From: Bog-473 sp963741995
Lineage (GTDB): Bacteria; Actinomycetota; Acidimicrobiia; Acidimicrobiales; RAAP-2
DNA length: 64,000 nt
Direction of reading: 5' to 3'
NCBI GenBank assembly: GCA_963741995.1
Contig: CAVUKI010000003.1
Coordinates: 62,001 to 126,000, forward strand
The translations under genes were made by a program, and so were the position numbers. The notes under the pieces were generated by a model. It did no database searches. It was given only the letters and a program-made list of their open reading frames with translations, and was not told the origin of the DNA. Shown here piece by piece: positions 44,659 to 53,263 of this stretch (position 1 is the first letter of the stretch; each line of letters starts with the position of its first letter).

Positions 44659-46386
44659 TCAGGCCGGGGCTGGAATTACGGAGGCGGTGTCGCGGCCGGA
44701 CCGCAGGAGCGTGCCCGGCAGTGCGCCGGTGGGAGCGCCGTCACGGATGGTCTCGATCCCGTTCACCAGCACGCGCACGACCCCGTGCGAACCGGCGTAG
44801 AGCCGAGGAGTGTCGCCGGGCAGGTCGTGCACGAGACGGGCGGGCTCGGACGCGACCGTCTCGGGGTCGAAAACGAACAGGTCGGCGACGTAGCCCTCGC
44901 GAATCAGGCCGCGGTCGCGCAGGCCGAAGAGCTGGGCTGGCTGTTCCGTCAACATGTGCACTGCCCTCTCCACCGGGATCAGTTTGCGGCCGCGCAGGCA
45001 GTCGCCGAGGAAGGCGGTCGGATAGCTCGAGCCGCACATGCGATCGAGGTGGGCTCCGGCGTCGGAGCCTCCGACCATTGCACGCGGGTCGCTCCAGATC
45101 TCAGCCCGCATCTCCCACGTGGCCTCTTCCCCGTCGTCGGTGTTGGGCCACAGCACAGTACGCAGGTCGTCCGCCAGGACGATGTCGAGAAGGGTGTCGA
45201 AGGGAGCGGTCCCTCGCTCGGCCGCGATATCGGCCACCTTGCGGAATGCGCACCCGTCGTTGGCCGGCGAGTAGGTGTCGCCGATCACGTAGGTGCCCCA
45301 GCGGGCCAGCCCGCGGAACACCCCCGCCTCTTTGCTGTGCGCCCGCTCGTCCAGCAGGGTGCGCACGGCCGGGTCGCCCAGCTTTTCCATCCTCTCGGCG
45401 TCGGGGAGCCCCATGATGTCGCCCCACCCCGGAATGAGGAAGAGCGCGCAGTGCGTGCGGAAGCTCATGTTCATGGGGACGAGCGTTGGCATAGTCAGGG
45501 CGACGATCTTCCCGCCCGCGGCGGCGGCAGCCGATGAGGCGGACAGCTGGTGCTCAATGCGATCGGCGGAACGAGCGTCGACTGTCAGGACGTTCCAGTT
45601 GAGCGGCCGTTGGGCGGTCACGCTCATGGTGGTCATCAGGTCGACCTCTTCGGGGGTGAAGGAGTCCAGGCATCCGTTCGTGATGTACTCGAGCGTCGTG
45701 CCCTCGTGAGCGGCCACTTCCTCGCAGAAGGAGAGCATCTCCCGGCGATCGGCGTACCGGGAGCTGATGGGACGACCGTCGCCGTCGGAGTGGGTGCGGG
45801 ACTGGGAAGAAGAGAATCCCAAACCTCCCGCCGCCAGGGACTCGGCCAGAAGGGCGCGCATGGTGGCGATCTCGTCGTCGGTCGCCACCTCTTCGCCGCG
45901 GTCGGCGCCCATGACCTTGCGCCGTAGGGCGCAGTGCCCCACCAGGAACCCGGCATTGACGCCGAGCCGGCCGTCCAGGGCGTCGAGGTACTCCCCGAAG
46001 GTCGACCAGTTCCACGGCACGCCGTTCTCCAGGGCGGCGAGGGGCATCCCCTCGACCTTTGCCATCATCTGACGGATGTAGTCGGCATCCTCCGGGTTGA
46101 TGGGTGCGAGCGTGAAGCCGCAGTTGCCCCCGATGACGGTGGTCACGCCGTGCACGTTGGAGGGGGAGGCCAGCGGGTCCCAGAAGAGCTGCGCGTCGTA
46201 GTGCGTGTGCGGGTCGACCACGCCGGGCATGACGGTCAGCCCGCCGGCATCGAACTCCGTCGCGCCAACTTCGTCGATCTGCCCGATGGCGACGATGCGG
46301 CCGTCGCGGATTCCCACATCGGCGAGGCGGCCGGGTTCCCCGGTCCCATCGATGACCATGCCGGATCGGATGACGTAGTCGAGCAT
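44659..46386 (-). CDS. D-aminoacylase/N-acyl-D-amino-acid deacylase family amidohydrolase
   Basis: Amidohydrolase_3-type enzyme of 575 aa. The N-terminal shell LDYVIRSGMVIDGTGEPGRLADVGIRDGRIVAIG leads to the metal motif VMPGVVDPHTHYDAQLFWDP, then GNCGFTLAP and, near the C-terminus, GGSDAGAHLDRMCGSS. It hydrolyses N-acyl-D-amino acids or related amides; the substrate is unknown. The ATG at 46386 follows GGAGG by 4 bases and is preferred to the in-frame start at 46407. Confidence 0.9.
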   Translation of the reverse strand: MLDYVIRSGMVIDGTGEPGRLADVGIRDGRIVAIGQIDEVGATEFDAGGLTVMPGVVDPHTHYDAQLFWDPLASPSNVHGVTTVIGGNCGFTLAPINPEDADYIRQMMAKVEGMPLAALENGVPWNWSTFGEYLDALDGRLGVNAGFLVGHCALRRKVMGADRGEEVATDDEIATMRALLAESLAAGGLGFSSSQSRTHSDGDGRPISSRYADRREMLSFCEEVAAHEGTTLEYITNGCLDSFTPEEVDLMTTMSVTAQRPLNWNVLTVDARSADRIEHQLSASSAAAAAGGKIVALTMPTLVPMNMSFRTHCALFLIPGWGDIMGLPDAERMEKLGDPAVRTLLDERAHSKEAGVFRGLARWGTYVIGDTYSPANDGCAFRKVADIAAERGTAPFDTLLDIVLADDLRTVLWPNTDDGEEATWEMRAEIWSDPRAMVGGSDAGAHLDRMCGSSYPTAFLGDCLRGRKLIPVERAVHMLTEQPAQLFGLRDRGLIREGYVADLFVFDPETVASEPARLVHDLPGDTPRLYAGSHGVVRVLVNGIETIRDGAPTGALPGTLLRSGRDTASVIPAPA

Positions 46387-46483
46387 GGGACCTCCGCGAG
46401 CGGGCACGCACGGCGGCAGCCGGGCGCCGAAATCTGACGACCCGTCAGCTTACCGCTCGGCCGCAACGACCTCCGAGGCCGTC

Positions 46484-47077
46484 TCAGGCGGGCTGGTCGT
46501 GGGCGGGAGCCGCCCGTTCGCGGTACCGACGGATGATGACCGCCCTCAACTGCTGGAGCCGGGCTTCGACAGCTGCCTGTCGCTCGGTCAGAAGGGCGAG
46601 CTGCTCTTCGACCAGCTCCAGGACGCGAGCAGCGGCCGCCGGTGACGACAGGTCGACCCGGGCCATCTCCAGGTGGGCGGCCAGCAGGTGATCTGTTCGG
46701 ATGAACAGACCCTCATCGAACTCCAGGTCGTCGGCCTCGTCACTCGCCTCCGCCCAGTGATCCTCCGGGGGACTCGCCGCAAGCACGCCCGGCAGCGTGT
46801 CGACGACGGGCCTCGGTTCAGTCGTCTCGGGCGATCCCGACTGCGAGAGGATCGCCACGTCTGCGGCGAGGATGGCCCGGGCGTAGCCCAGCGACTCCCG
46901 GATCAGGGCGAGATCGTCCCTCCAGGCCCGGATCCGGGCATCGCCCAGGCGCCCGACGTTGGCTGACTCCCCGAGGACCCGGGCGATATCGACCAGGTTG
47001 ATCGGCCGGTCCCGCAGGGAGAGCTCCGCGGCGTCATCCCCCTCCTCACCGTGGGCGTGCGCATGTGCTGATGGCAC
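46484..47077 (-). CDS. Coiled-coil protein, possibly distantly RsiG-like
   Basis: Soluble, acidic 197-aa protein with a His-rich N-terminus (AHAHAHGEEGDD). A long helix spans about 45-80 (DARIRAWRDDLALIRESLGYARAILAADVAIL). A second coiled coil spans about 145-190 (VLELVEEQLALLTERQAAVEARLQQLRAVIIRRY). The two-helix plan and the EE..L..R....R...LR pattern recall the c-di-GMP-dependent anti-sigma factor RsiG, but the E-x3-S-x2-R-x3-Q-x3-D signature is not intact in either helix. No function is assigned. The start is a GTG at 47077. Confidence 0.6.
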   Translation of the reverse strand: MPSAHAHAHGEEGDDAAELSLRDRPINLVDIARVLGESANVGRLGDARIRAWRDDLALIRESLGYARAILAADVAILSQSGSPETTEPRPVVDTLPGVLAASPPEDHWAEASDEADDLEFDEGLFIRTDHLLAAHLEMARVDLSSPAAAARVLELVEEQLALLTERQAAVEARLQQLRAVIIRRYRERAAPAHDQPA

Positions 47078-47240
47078 CGGACCACATTCCCCTCTCCGCC
47101 GCGTGGGGCTCCTCGAGGCGACCCTTGCTCCGCCCTTTCTCTAGCACGAAAGCCGAGATATCGGAGGTGATGCGGACCGAACCGACGATCCCCCGTCGTC
47201 GGAACACCTACGGCCGGAACGGGCGCTTGGAACATCCCCT

Positions 47241-47304
47241 TGTGGATCACCGGTTTCTTCCTGCGAACCCCTGTGTCCACCGAATACTCCCCAAGTCATC
47301 CACA
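47241..47304. promoter_or_regulatory. DnaA-box-like pair upstream of the dcd-like gene
   Basis: TGTGGATCA (47241-47249) and TCATCCACA (47296-47304) point towards each other in the 330-base gap 47078-47406. TCATCCACA is identical to a box in oriC. Apart from these sites the gap shows no gene. Confidence 0.4.
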
Positions 47305-47406
47305 GGCTGTGCCCGACGGAACCCTCCCGGGTCTTTCGCGCCGGCACGCCACGTGCTTTGCTCTGTGTGTGCCCGGCGCAAGACAAGACATCCCGGTTCG
47401 AGTGCC

Positions 47407-48547
47407 GTGGTCCTGAACCTCAAACCAACGTCCGAAGGGGTGCTCCCGGGCCAACTCCTCGAGCGGGCCATCCGTGCCGGCTACATCGAGGCCGGGCGTT
47501 TCAACATCCCCGACGCCAACGTGCAACCGGCCAGCCTCGATCTGCGCCTCGGTGAGCGGGCCCTGCGCATCCGCTGCAGCTTTCTCCCGGGGACCGACTC
47601 GGTCGAGCGGAAGCTGAAGGACTACATCCTCGACGAAATCGACCTCCGCGGCGACGGCGCCATGCTCGAAGCCGCGGTGTCCCTACCTCGTTGAGCTCAA
47701 GGAGCGGCTCGATCTGCCGGCCGGGTTGCGGGGCAAGGCCAACCCCAAGAGCTCGACCGGGCGCATCGATGTCTTCACCCGGGTCATCACGGACAACAGC
47801 GACCGCTTCGACGAGGTCGCGCCCGGCTATGCCGGCCCCCTCTACCTGGAGGTCGTTCCGCTCTCCTTTGCCGTCCGCGTCCGTGAGGACCTGACACTCA
47901 ACCAGCTCCGCCTCTCCATCGGGCGTCCGTGGCTCAGCGACGACGAAGTGCGCCAGACGCACCTTGAGGAGCCGATCCTGTACAAGTCGGGCGTGCCGGT
48001 GCCGGTTCAGGACCTCGCCCTTTCCAACGGGCTCTTCCTCGGCCTCGATCTGCGGGGCGACGAGCGGGGACAGGTTGGATACAGCACCCGCGACAGCGCG
48101 CCACTGCTCGACCTCACGTCGGGCGGCGAGGCCGACCCGATGCCGTTCTGGGACCCCGTCTTCCGGGAGGATGGCGACCGCCTCGTCCTGTCCCCGAAGC
48201 GCTTCTACCTCTTGATGTCGAACGAGGCGGTCAGCATTCCGCCGAACCTGGCGGCCGAAATGACGGCCTATGACCCGACCAGCGGCGAGCTGCGCACGCA
48301 CTACGCGGGATTCTTCGACCCGGGTTTCGGGTTCGACCCGACCGGAGGATTCCGGGGATCGCGCGCCGCGCTCGAGGTGCGCGCGCACGATGTGCCCTTC
48401 ATGGTCGAGAACGGCCAGGCGGTGTGCAAGCTCACCTTCGAGCGGATGCTCGAGGAGCCCACCTCGCTGTACGGCTCGGGTATCGGCTCGTCGTACCAGC
48501 AACAAGAAGAGACGCTGAGCCGCTACTTCCGCCGTTCTCGGGGGTAG
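47407..48547 (+). pseudogene. dCTP deaminase (DCD/DUT family), interrupted by a +1 frameshift
   Basis: Reading from the GTG at 47407 gives LPGQLLERAIRAGYIEAGRFNIPDANVQPASLDLRLGERALRIR, the start of the long (~370 aa) 2'-deoxycytidine 5'-triphosphate deaminase family. This frame ends at a stop at 47692-47694. The rest lies in the next frame up to 48547 (LRGKANPKSSTGRIDVFTRVITD..., PLYLEVVPLSFAVRVREDLTLNQLR). Removing one A at 47669/47670 restores ...MLEPRCPYLVELKERLDLPAGLRGKANPKSS, exactly the family pattern. Both halves look intact, so the lesion is recent or a sequencing error. The enzyme would make dUTP from dCTP. Confidence 0.85.
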
Positions 48548-48639
48548 CTGGAATCAGAACGAGGCCCGCACTCTGAAAGATGCGATACCAACCCGCGGCG
48601 CCCCTGGAGGGGGGACGCAAGGGATAGAGGGAGGGGTCC

Positions 48640-49560
48640 ATGGTCAAGCATGACGATGCGGGTCATGTCGAGGGCCTGGAAGAGGTCTTTCGAACGCAGG
48701 AAATGAGCCGGGCGTCCGGGACTGTCGGGGGCGGCCCGGGAGGCGCCGCCCTTCCGGCAAGTCGTGGCGACGGCGTCGTCCGGAAGATGTTCGGCAGGCG
48801 CAACCGCTCTCGCCGGTTTCTTTCTCCGCAGATCTCCGCGCAAAGAAAGCACGGGACGGCGCGGCCACGCAGTGGGTGCCACACCTCCGGCGCGGCTTCG
48901 ACGGGCCCGACATCCCCAGGATCGCTGACCGGCACGGTGGGTTCCGGCGCCCAGTTATTGGGCACGCCGTCGGACGGGACGCGTGGTTCGGGCAACGGAT
49001 CAGTTGGCCACGTCCGCCTCATTGGCGCTGCCACCACGACGGGCGCGCCGTTCCCTTCACCGACGGCGTCCTCAGACGGGTCACCGAGCGGCGGGGCGAC
49101 GAGTTCGCTGCCCGGTTCAGGGGGCAGCAACCCGGTCGCGCCAATCGCAGCGGGTGTCGGAAGCACGGAGAGGGCCGTCGGGGCTCCGGTCACAGGGCTC
49201 GCGGGCCAACTCGAGAGCGCCGTCCCCACCGCGGCACCGGCTAGGGGCGCGGCCAGCAAAGTCGTCGGCGCGATCGAACACCGCGATCGAGCGCGTCAAC
49301 CTTGGGACAACGGCAAATTGCCGTTCGGTTGCACGCGGATTGCTGAGGTCGCGACTGCCACGCGCGGTCACCGCGACGCGACGCGATCGTGCACATTGCA
49401 AGTCCACAACGCGGTGACAACCGCGCGAGATCGCCGCGTGATTGGTGCGCAGCGCGGGCAGGAAGACTTGATTTCCAAAGCACACACGACGGTTCAAACC
49501 AATTCCCGATCACATTCCAGTTTCCCGGTATTCAGTTCGGGCCCTCCGTTATATGGTTGA
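48640..49560 (+). CDS. Hypothetical Gly/Ser/Thr-rich protein, relative of the next gene
   Basis: Frame of 306 codons with a strong GGGAGGGG site before the ATG. The N-terminus (KHDDAGHVEGLEEVFRTQEM) resembles that of the following gene (VDTNDHATLEEVFTSRTF). The middle is low complexity and rich in Gly/Ser/Thr/Pro/Ala, as in exported stalk proteins. Where the next gene has a membrane helix, this one has a basic, non-hydrophobic stretch (GRRNRSRRFLSPQISAQRKH). The last ~100 residues do not look like a protein and the DNA there is full of CGATCG/CGCG words. It may be a decayed copy of the neighbour. No function is assigned. Confidence 0.5.
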   Translation: MVKHDDAGHVEGLEEVFRTQEMSRASGTVGGGPGGAALPASRGDGVVRKMFGRRNRSRRFLSPQISAQRKHGTARPRSGCHTSGAASTGPTSPGSLTGTVGSGAQLLGTPSDGTRGSGNGSVGHVRLIGAATTTGAPFPSPTASSDGSPSGGATSSLPGSGGSNPVAPIAAGVGSTERAVGAPVTGLAGQLESAVPTAAPARGAASKVVGAIEHRDRARQPWDNGKLPFGCTRIAEVATATRGHRDATRSCTLQVHNAVTTARDRRVIGAQRGQEDLISKAHTTVQTNSRSHSSFPVFSSGPPLYG

Positions 49561-49642
49561 ACTTGAGGGGGCGTCTGAACCTCGGAGGCGCGACTCCGAG
49601 AGGCATGAGCCCGGCCCTGACAGACGATTGTTGTGGAGGATC

Positions 49643-50548
49643 ATGAGGGGGTCGAAGCCCGAGTGGGTTGATACGAACGATCACGCGACCTTGGAAGAGG
49701 TCTTCACTTCTCGCACCTTCGGACACCCGCTTCCCGAGGCGCCCCGGCGTGCTGTCGTGGCGGAGCCGATCGCCGCATCGAAGTTGTACTTCGTTCGCAA
49801 CCGTCTCATCGCTTCAGGGGCTGTCGTCGCAGCTGCACTGTCGATCATGGCGGGTGTGAGTATGGGCGCGGGCCCGATAGGCCAGCAGGTGCTCTCCGCC
49901 CACGGTCCGGTCGCCCCCTACTCCGGGACCACCCCGACCACCGTTCCCGGTCCGAGCGCCGGTGTCCCGTCTGGTTCTGTGAGCACGGGGACCGTCGGAA
50001 CGGACACGCAGTCCAGCGGCACGGGCCAGACTTCAGTCGGGAACGCGCCGTCCTCTGCGGCGACCGCCGTCGTCGCCGGTAGTCCCTCAGCACAGAGCGC
50101 AGGCTCCGCGCCCGCCGCCGCCCTGACCGTGGTCGGGACGGGTTCCTCCGTCCCCGCGGCGGACGGAACCGCCTCGTCGACCTCCACGACCACGACGACG
50201 ACCACGACACCGACCACGACACCCACAACACCCACGACACCGAATCCCACGACCACGACCATCCCGGTTTCGTCAGCCTCCGGCGGCGCCGCCCCGGTTG
50301 GCGTCGGGGGGAGCAGTGGTTCGGGGAGTAGCGGCGCCAGCGGCACGGGCACGGGCTCGAGCGGCAACACCGGCAACACCGGCAACACCGGCAACACCGG
50401 CAACACCGGCGGCACGGGGAACACCGGCAACACCGGCAGTGGAGGCAGCGGAGGCGACGGAGGGAGCGGCCACGGCGAGGCCGGCCACGGCTTCGGAGAT
50501 GGCGGGTGCACGCACCATTGGCCTCCATTCATGAAGGACTGCCCCTGA
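49643..50548 (+). CDS. Membrane-anchored Thr/Ser/Gly-rich surface protein with GNT repeats
   Basis: Protein of 301 aa from the ATG at 49643 (GGAGGA 2 bases upstream; a start at 49553 is less likely). A short cytoplasmic head (VDTNDHATLEEVFTSRTFGHPLPEAP) precedes one membrane helix (LIASGAVVAAALSIMAGVSMG). The outer part is low complexity: Ser/Thr/Pro/Gly, a tract of mostly Thr (STTTTTTTTPTTTPTTP) and a glycine-asparagine-threonine repeat. It ends HHWPPFMKDCP, with two cysteines in the last 16 residues. It is probably a glycosylated stalk protein. The LEEVF head is shared with 48640-49560. Confidence 0.7.
   Translation: MRGSKPEWVDTNDHATLEEVFTSRTFGHPLPEAPRRAVVAEPIAASKLYFVRNRLIASGAVVAAALSIMAGVSMGAGPIGQQVLSAHGPVAPYSGTTPTTVPGPSAGVPSGSVSTGTVGTDTQSSGTGQTSVGNAPSSAATAVVAGSPSAQSAGSAPAAALTVVGTGSSVPAADGTASSTSTTTTTTTTPTTTPTTPTTPNPTTTTIPVSSASGGAAPVGVGGSSGSGSSGASGTGTGSSGNTGNTGNTGNTGNTGGTGNTGNTGSGGSGGDGGSGHGEAGHGFGDGGCTHHWPPFMKDCP
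50363..50434 (+). repeat. 9-bp tandem repeat GGCAACACC (8 units)
   Basis: Five perfect GGCAACACC units, then GGCGGCACG, GGGAACACC and another GGCAACACC, encoding Gly-Asn-Thr. It lies in frame inside the surface-protein gene, so unit number can vary without frameshift. Confidence 0.9.
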
Positions 50549-50664
50549 GCACTTGGCTGTCGCGCCGCCCAAGTCAGGCGGCACGAGGCGCACGAACCCA
50601 GTGCGCAGGCTGGTAAGCATGCGGACGCCGGCAATGTCGCGTCTCGGCACAAGCGAGGTCAGCC

Positions 50665-51645
50665 ATGAACTACACGAATCTTGGAACGTCCGGAATGAGG
50701 GTCTCGAGGGTCTGTCTGGGCATGATGGGCTTCGGCAACGACAGTGACCGACCCTGGGTCATTGACGAGGACGCCGCATCGCCGATCGTGCAGGCTGCCG
50801 TCGAGGGGGGAGTGACCTTCTTCGACACCGCAGATGCGTATTCCGGCGGTGCGAGCGAGGTGGCGACCGGCAGGCTGGTGCCCAAGTTCCTGAGTCGGGA
50901 TGAAGTCGTCATCGCCACCAAGGTGTTCATGCCGGTAAGCCCGGGCGAGAATGGCGGAGGCCTCGGCCGCAAGCACATCCTCTCGGGCATTGATGGGTCG
51001 CTCAAGCGCCTCAAGATGGACTACGTGGACCTCTATCAGATCCACCGCTGGGATCCTCGGACACCCATTGAGGAGACGATGGAGGCGCTGCACGATGTCG
51101 TGCGGTCCGGCAAGGCTCGCTACATCGGGGCCAGCAGCATGTTCTCCTGGCAGTTCGCCAAGGCGCAGCATACGGCGGAGTTGCACGGCTGGACGAAGTT
51201 CATCTCCATGCAGAACCACTACAACCTCGTTTATCGCGAGGAGGAACGCGAGATGATCCCGCTCTGCCTCGACCAGGGCGTGGGGTGCATCCCTTGGAGC
51301 CCCCTGGCGCGCGGGGTGCTGGCGGGGAACCGGACCCGTGACGGTGGCCGGCTCACAACCCGCTCGAGTACGGACGTGTTCACCGACTACCTCTACGACC
51401 AGCCCACCGATTTCGATGTCGTCGACGCCGTGGTCGAGGTGGCCGGCGCGCGCGACGTCCCCCCGGCGCAGGTCGCTTTGGCCTGGGTGCTCGCGAAGGA
51501 GGGCGTGTCGGCGCCGATTGTGGGCGCCACCAAGAAGAAGCACCTGAAGGACGCGCTGGCGGCCGAAGGTCTGCGCTTGTCCGAGGACGAGATCGCCGCA
51601 CTGGAGAAGCCCTACGTGCCCCACCCCGTCCTCGGGCACTTTTAG
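50665..51645 (+). CDS. Aldo/keto reductase
   Basis: NADPH-dependent (beta/alpha)8-barrel oxidoreductase of 326 aa. It has NLGTSGMRVSRVCLGMMGFG, the catalytic Asp and Tyr in FFDTADAYSGGASE, the catalytic Lys in VVIATKVFMP and the catalytic His in DLYQIHRWDP. The C-terminal cofactor site is APIVGATKKKHLKDALAA. The family resembles YajO/AKR-type general aldehyde reductases. The substrate is unknown. It starts 36 codons after the surface-protein gene and is followed by an acyl-CoA ligase on the same strand. Confidence 0.92.
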   Translation: MNYTNLGTSGMRVSRVCLGMMGFGNDSDRPWVIDEDAASPIVQAAVEGGVTFFDTADAYSGGASEVATGRLVPKFLSRDEVVIATKVFMPVSPGENGGGLGRKHILSGIDGSLKRLKMDYVDLYQIHRWDPRTPIEETMEALHDVVRSGKARYIGASSMFSWQFAKAQHTAELHGWTKFISMQNHYNLVYREEEREMIPLCLDQGVGCIPWSPLARGVLAGNRTRDGGRLTTRSSTDVFTDYLYDQPTDFDVVDAVVEVAGARDVPPAQVALAWVLAKEGVSAPIVGATKKKHLKDALAAEGLRLSEDEIAALEKPYVPHPVLGHF

Positions 51646-51715
51646 GGGCGCGCGTCGGGTGGTCCGATAGGGTCGCTGCGCCGAGTGCAACACGGCAACA
51701 GAGATCGGGGGTGGC

Positions 51716-53263
51716 ATGCGGGTCGCACTGACGGTGGCCGACTTCCTCAACCGGGCGGCGTTGGTCTACGGGGACCGGACGGCGGTGGTGGACGAGCCCT
51801 CGGTGCCGGGCTCCTACGGGACGCTCACCTACCGCGAGCTCGAGGCACGGGCCCGGGGCATGGCCCTTGCGCTCGATGACCTCGGGGTCGAGCACGGTGA
51901 GCGGGTCGCGATCGTCAGCCCGAATTCCGGGCGGTTCCTGACGGCCTACTTCGGCGTCAGCGGCTACGGCCGCACGCTGGTGCCGATCAATTTCCGGCTG
52001 ACCGCCGACGAGATCGCCTACGTCGTGCAGCATTCCGGGGCGTCAGTCCTCCTGTACGACCCGGATCTGAGCGAGGAGGTGAGCTCCATCAAGGTGGCCC
52101 ACCGCTTCTGCCTCGACGGCAGCGACGACGCCGCCCTGTTCGCTCCGGCCCCGGAAGGCGCGGCACCGCCGGCCTGGGAGGCCGACGAGGACGCGGCCTG
52201 CTCGGTCAACTACACCTCGGGTACGACGGCGCGGCCCAAGGGGGTGCAGCTGACGCAGCGCAACTGCTGGCTGAACGCCGCCACCTTCGGCTGGCACACC
52301 GGCGTCAGCGACCGGGACGTGCTGTTGCACACGCTGCCAATGTTCCATTGCAACGGATGGGGCATGCCCTACGCCGTGACCGGGATGGGTGGCATGCACG
52401 TCGTGCTGCGCAAAGTCGACGGCGAAGAGATCCTGTCGCGCATCGAGCGGCATGGCGTGACGCTGCTGTGCGGTGCGCCAGCAGTGGTCGCCGCCATCTT
52501 GAGCGCGGCGGAGACCCGGGTGGCCGAGGGCCGGACAGTGCCCGGGCGCGGCACGGTGCGCATGGTGGTGGCCGGTGCGCCGCCGCCGTCCAAGACGATC
52601 GAGCGGGTGGAATCCGAGCTCGGGTGGGAGTTCATACAGATCTACGGCCTGACCGAGACCGCGCCGCTGCTCACCATCAACCGGGCTCCGGCGGAGTGGG
52701 ACGATCTGGACACCGCGGAACGCTCGCGCCGGTTGAGTCGGGCGGGGGCACCCGCGCTGGGCGTCCAGGTCGCGGTCGACGAGGAGGGCGAGGTGCTGGC
52801 GCGCTCCAATCATGTCTTTGCCGGGTACTGGCAGCAGCCGCTCGAGACGGACGCGGCGCTGCAGGGCGGGTGGTTCCACACGGGCGACGGTGGCTACTTC
52901 GACGGCGCGCACGTGGTGATCTCGGACCGCAAGAAGGACGTCATCATCACCGGCGGCGAGAACGTGTCGTCCATTGAGGTCGAGGACTGCCTCTACCAGC
53001 ACGAGGCGGTGGCCGAGGTCGCCGTGATCGGTGTGCCTCACGAAAAGTGGGGCGAGACGATCAAAGCGCTGGTGGTCGTCCGTCATGGGTCCACGGCCAC
53101 GGAGGCGGAGCTCATCGCCCACTGCCGTGAGCGACTGGCCCACTTCAAGGCACCCACCAGTGTCGAGGTGCGCGCCGCACTGGACCGGACGGCGACGGGC
53201 AAGCTGCAGAAGTACAAGCTCCGCCAGCCCTATTGGGAGGGCCGGGAGAAGCTCGTCAACTAG
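51716..53263 (+). CDS. AMP-dependent acyl-CoA synthetase/ligase
   Basis: ANL-superfamily ligase of 515 aa that activates a carboxylic acid as acyl-AMP and then acyl-CoA. Motifs: YTSGTTARPKGVQLTQR (P-loop), EFIQIYGLTETAPL, GWFHTGDGGYFD, ISDRKKDVIITGGENVSSIEVE, and the C-terminal Lys in DRTATGKLQKYKLRQPYW. It most resembles medium-chain/aromatic fatty acyl-CoA ligases. The substrate cannot be fixed by eye. It converges with the RNase D gene and overlaps its end by 8 bases. Confidence 0.92.
   Translation: MRVALTVADFLNRAALVYGDRTAVVDEPSVPGSYGTLTYRELEARARGMALALDDLGVEHGERVAIVSPNSGRFLTAYFGVSGYGRTLVPINFRLTADEIAYVVQHSGASVLLYDPDLSEEVSSIKVAHRFCLDGSDDAALFAPAPEGAAPPAWEADEDAACSVNYTSGTTARPKGVQLTQRNCWLNAATFGWHTGVSDRDVLLHTLPMFHCNGWGMPYAVTGMGGMHVVLRKVDGEEILSRIERHGVTLLCGAPAVVAAILSAAETRVAEGRTVPGRGTVRMVVAGAPPPSKTIERVESELGWEFIQIYGLTETAPLLTINRAPAEWDDLDTAERSRRLSRAGAPALGVQVAVDEEGEVLARSNHVFAGYWQQPLETDAALQGGWFHTGDGGYFDGAHVVISDRKKDVIITGGENVSSIEVEDCLYQHEAVAEVAVIGVPHEKWGETIKALVVVRHGSTATEAELIAHCRERLAHFKAPTSVEVRAALDRTATGKLQKYKLRQPYWEGREKLVN

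Noticed and set aside
47385..47415. GGTTCGAGTGCC resembling a tRNA T-loop
   Set aside because: No matching acceptor, anticodon or D stems surround it. No convincing tRNA or rRNA gene was found anywhere in the window, including after gyrA.
48590..48625. GGGGACGCAAGGGATAG as a second c-di-GMP riboswitch before the 48640 gene
   Set aside because: It lacks the GGCAAACC element, the GCAAAGC continuation and the closing GCCGGG stem of GEMM-I.
48663..49259. Minus-strand frame with Ala/Pro-rich, partly hydrophobic start
   Set aside because: It is antisense to the 48640 frame, which has a much better ribosome-binding site and an N-terminus related to its neighbour; kept only as a shadow.
50363..50434. 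Possible CRISPR or minisatellite locus
   Set aside because: Units are 9 bp without spacers and stay in frame with the surface protein; it is a coding tandem repeat.
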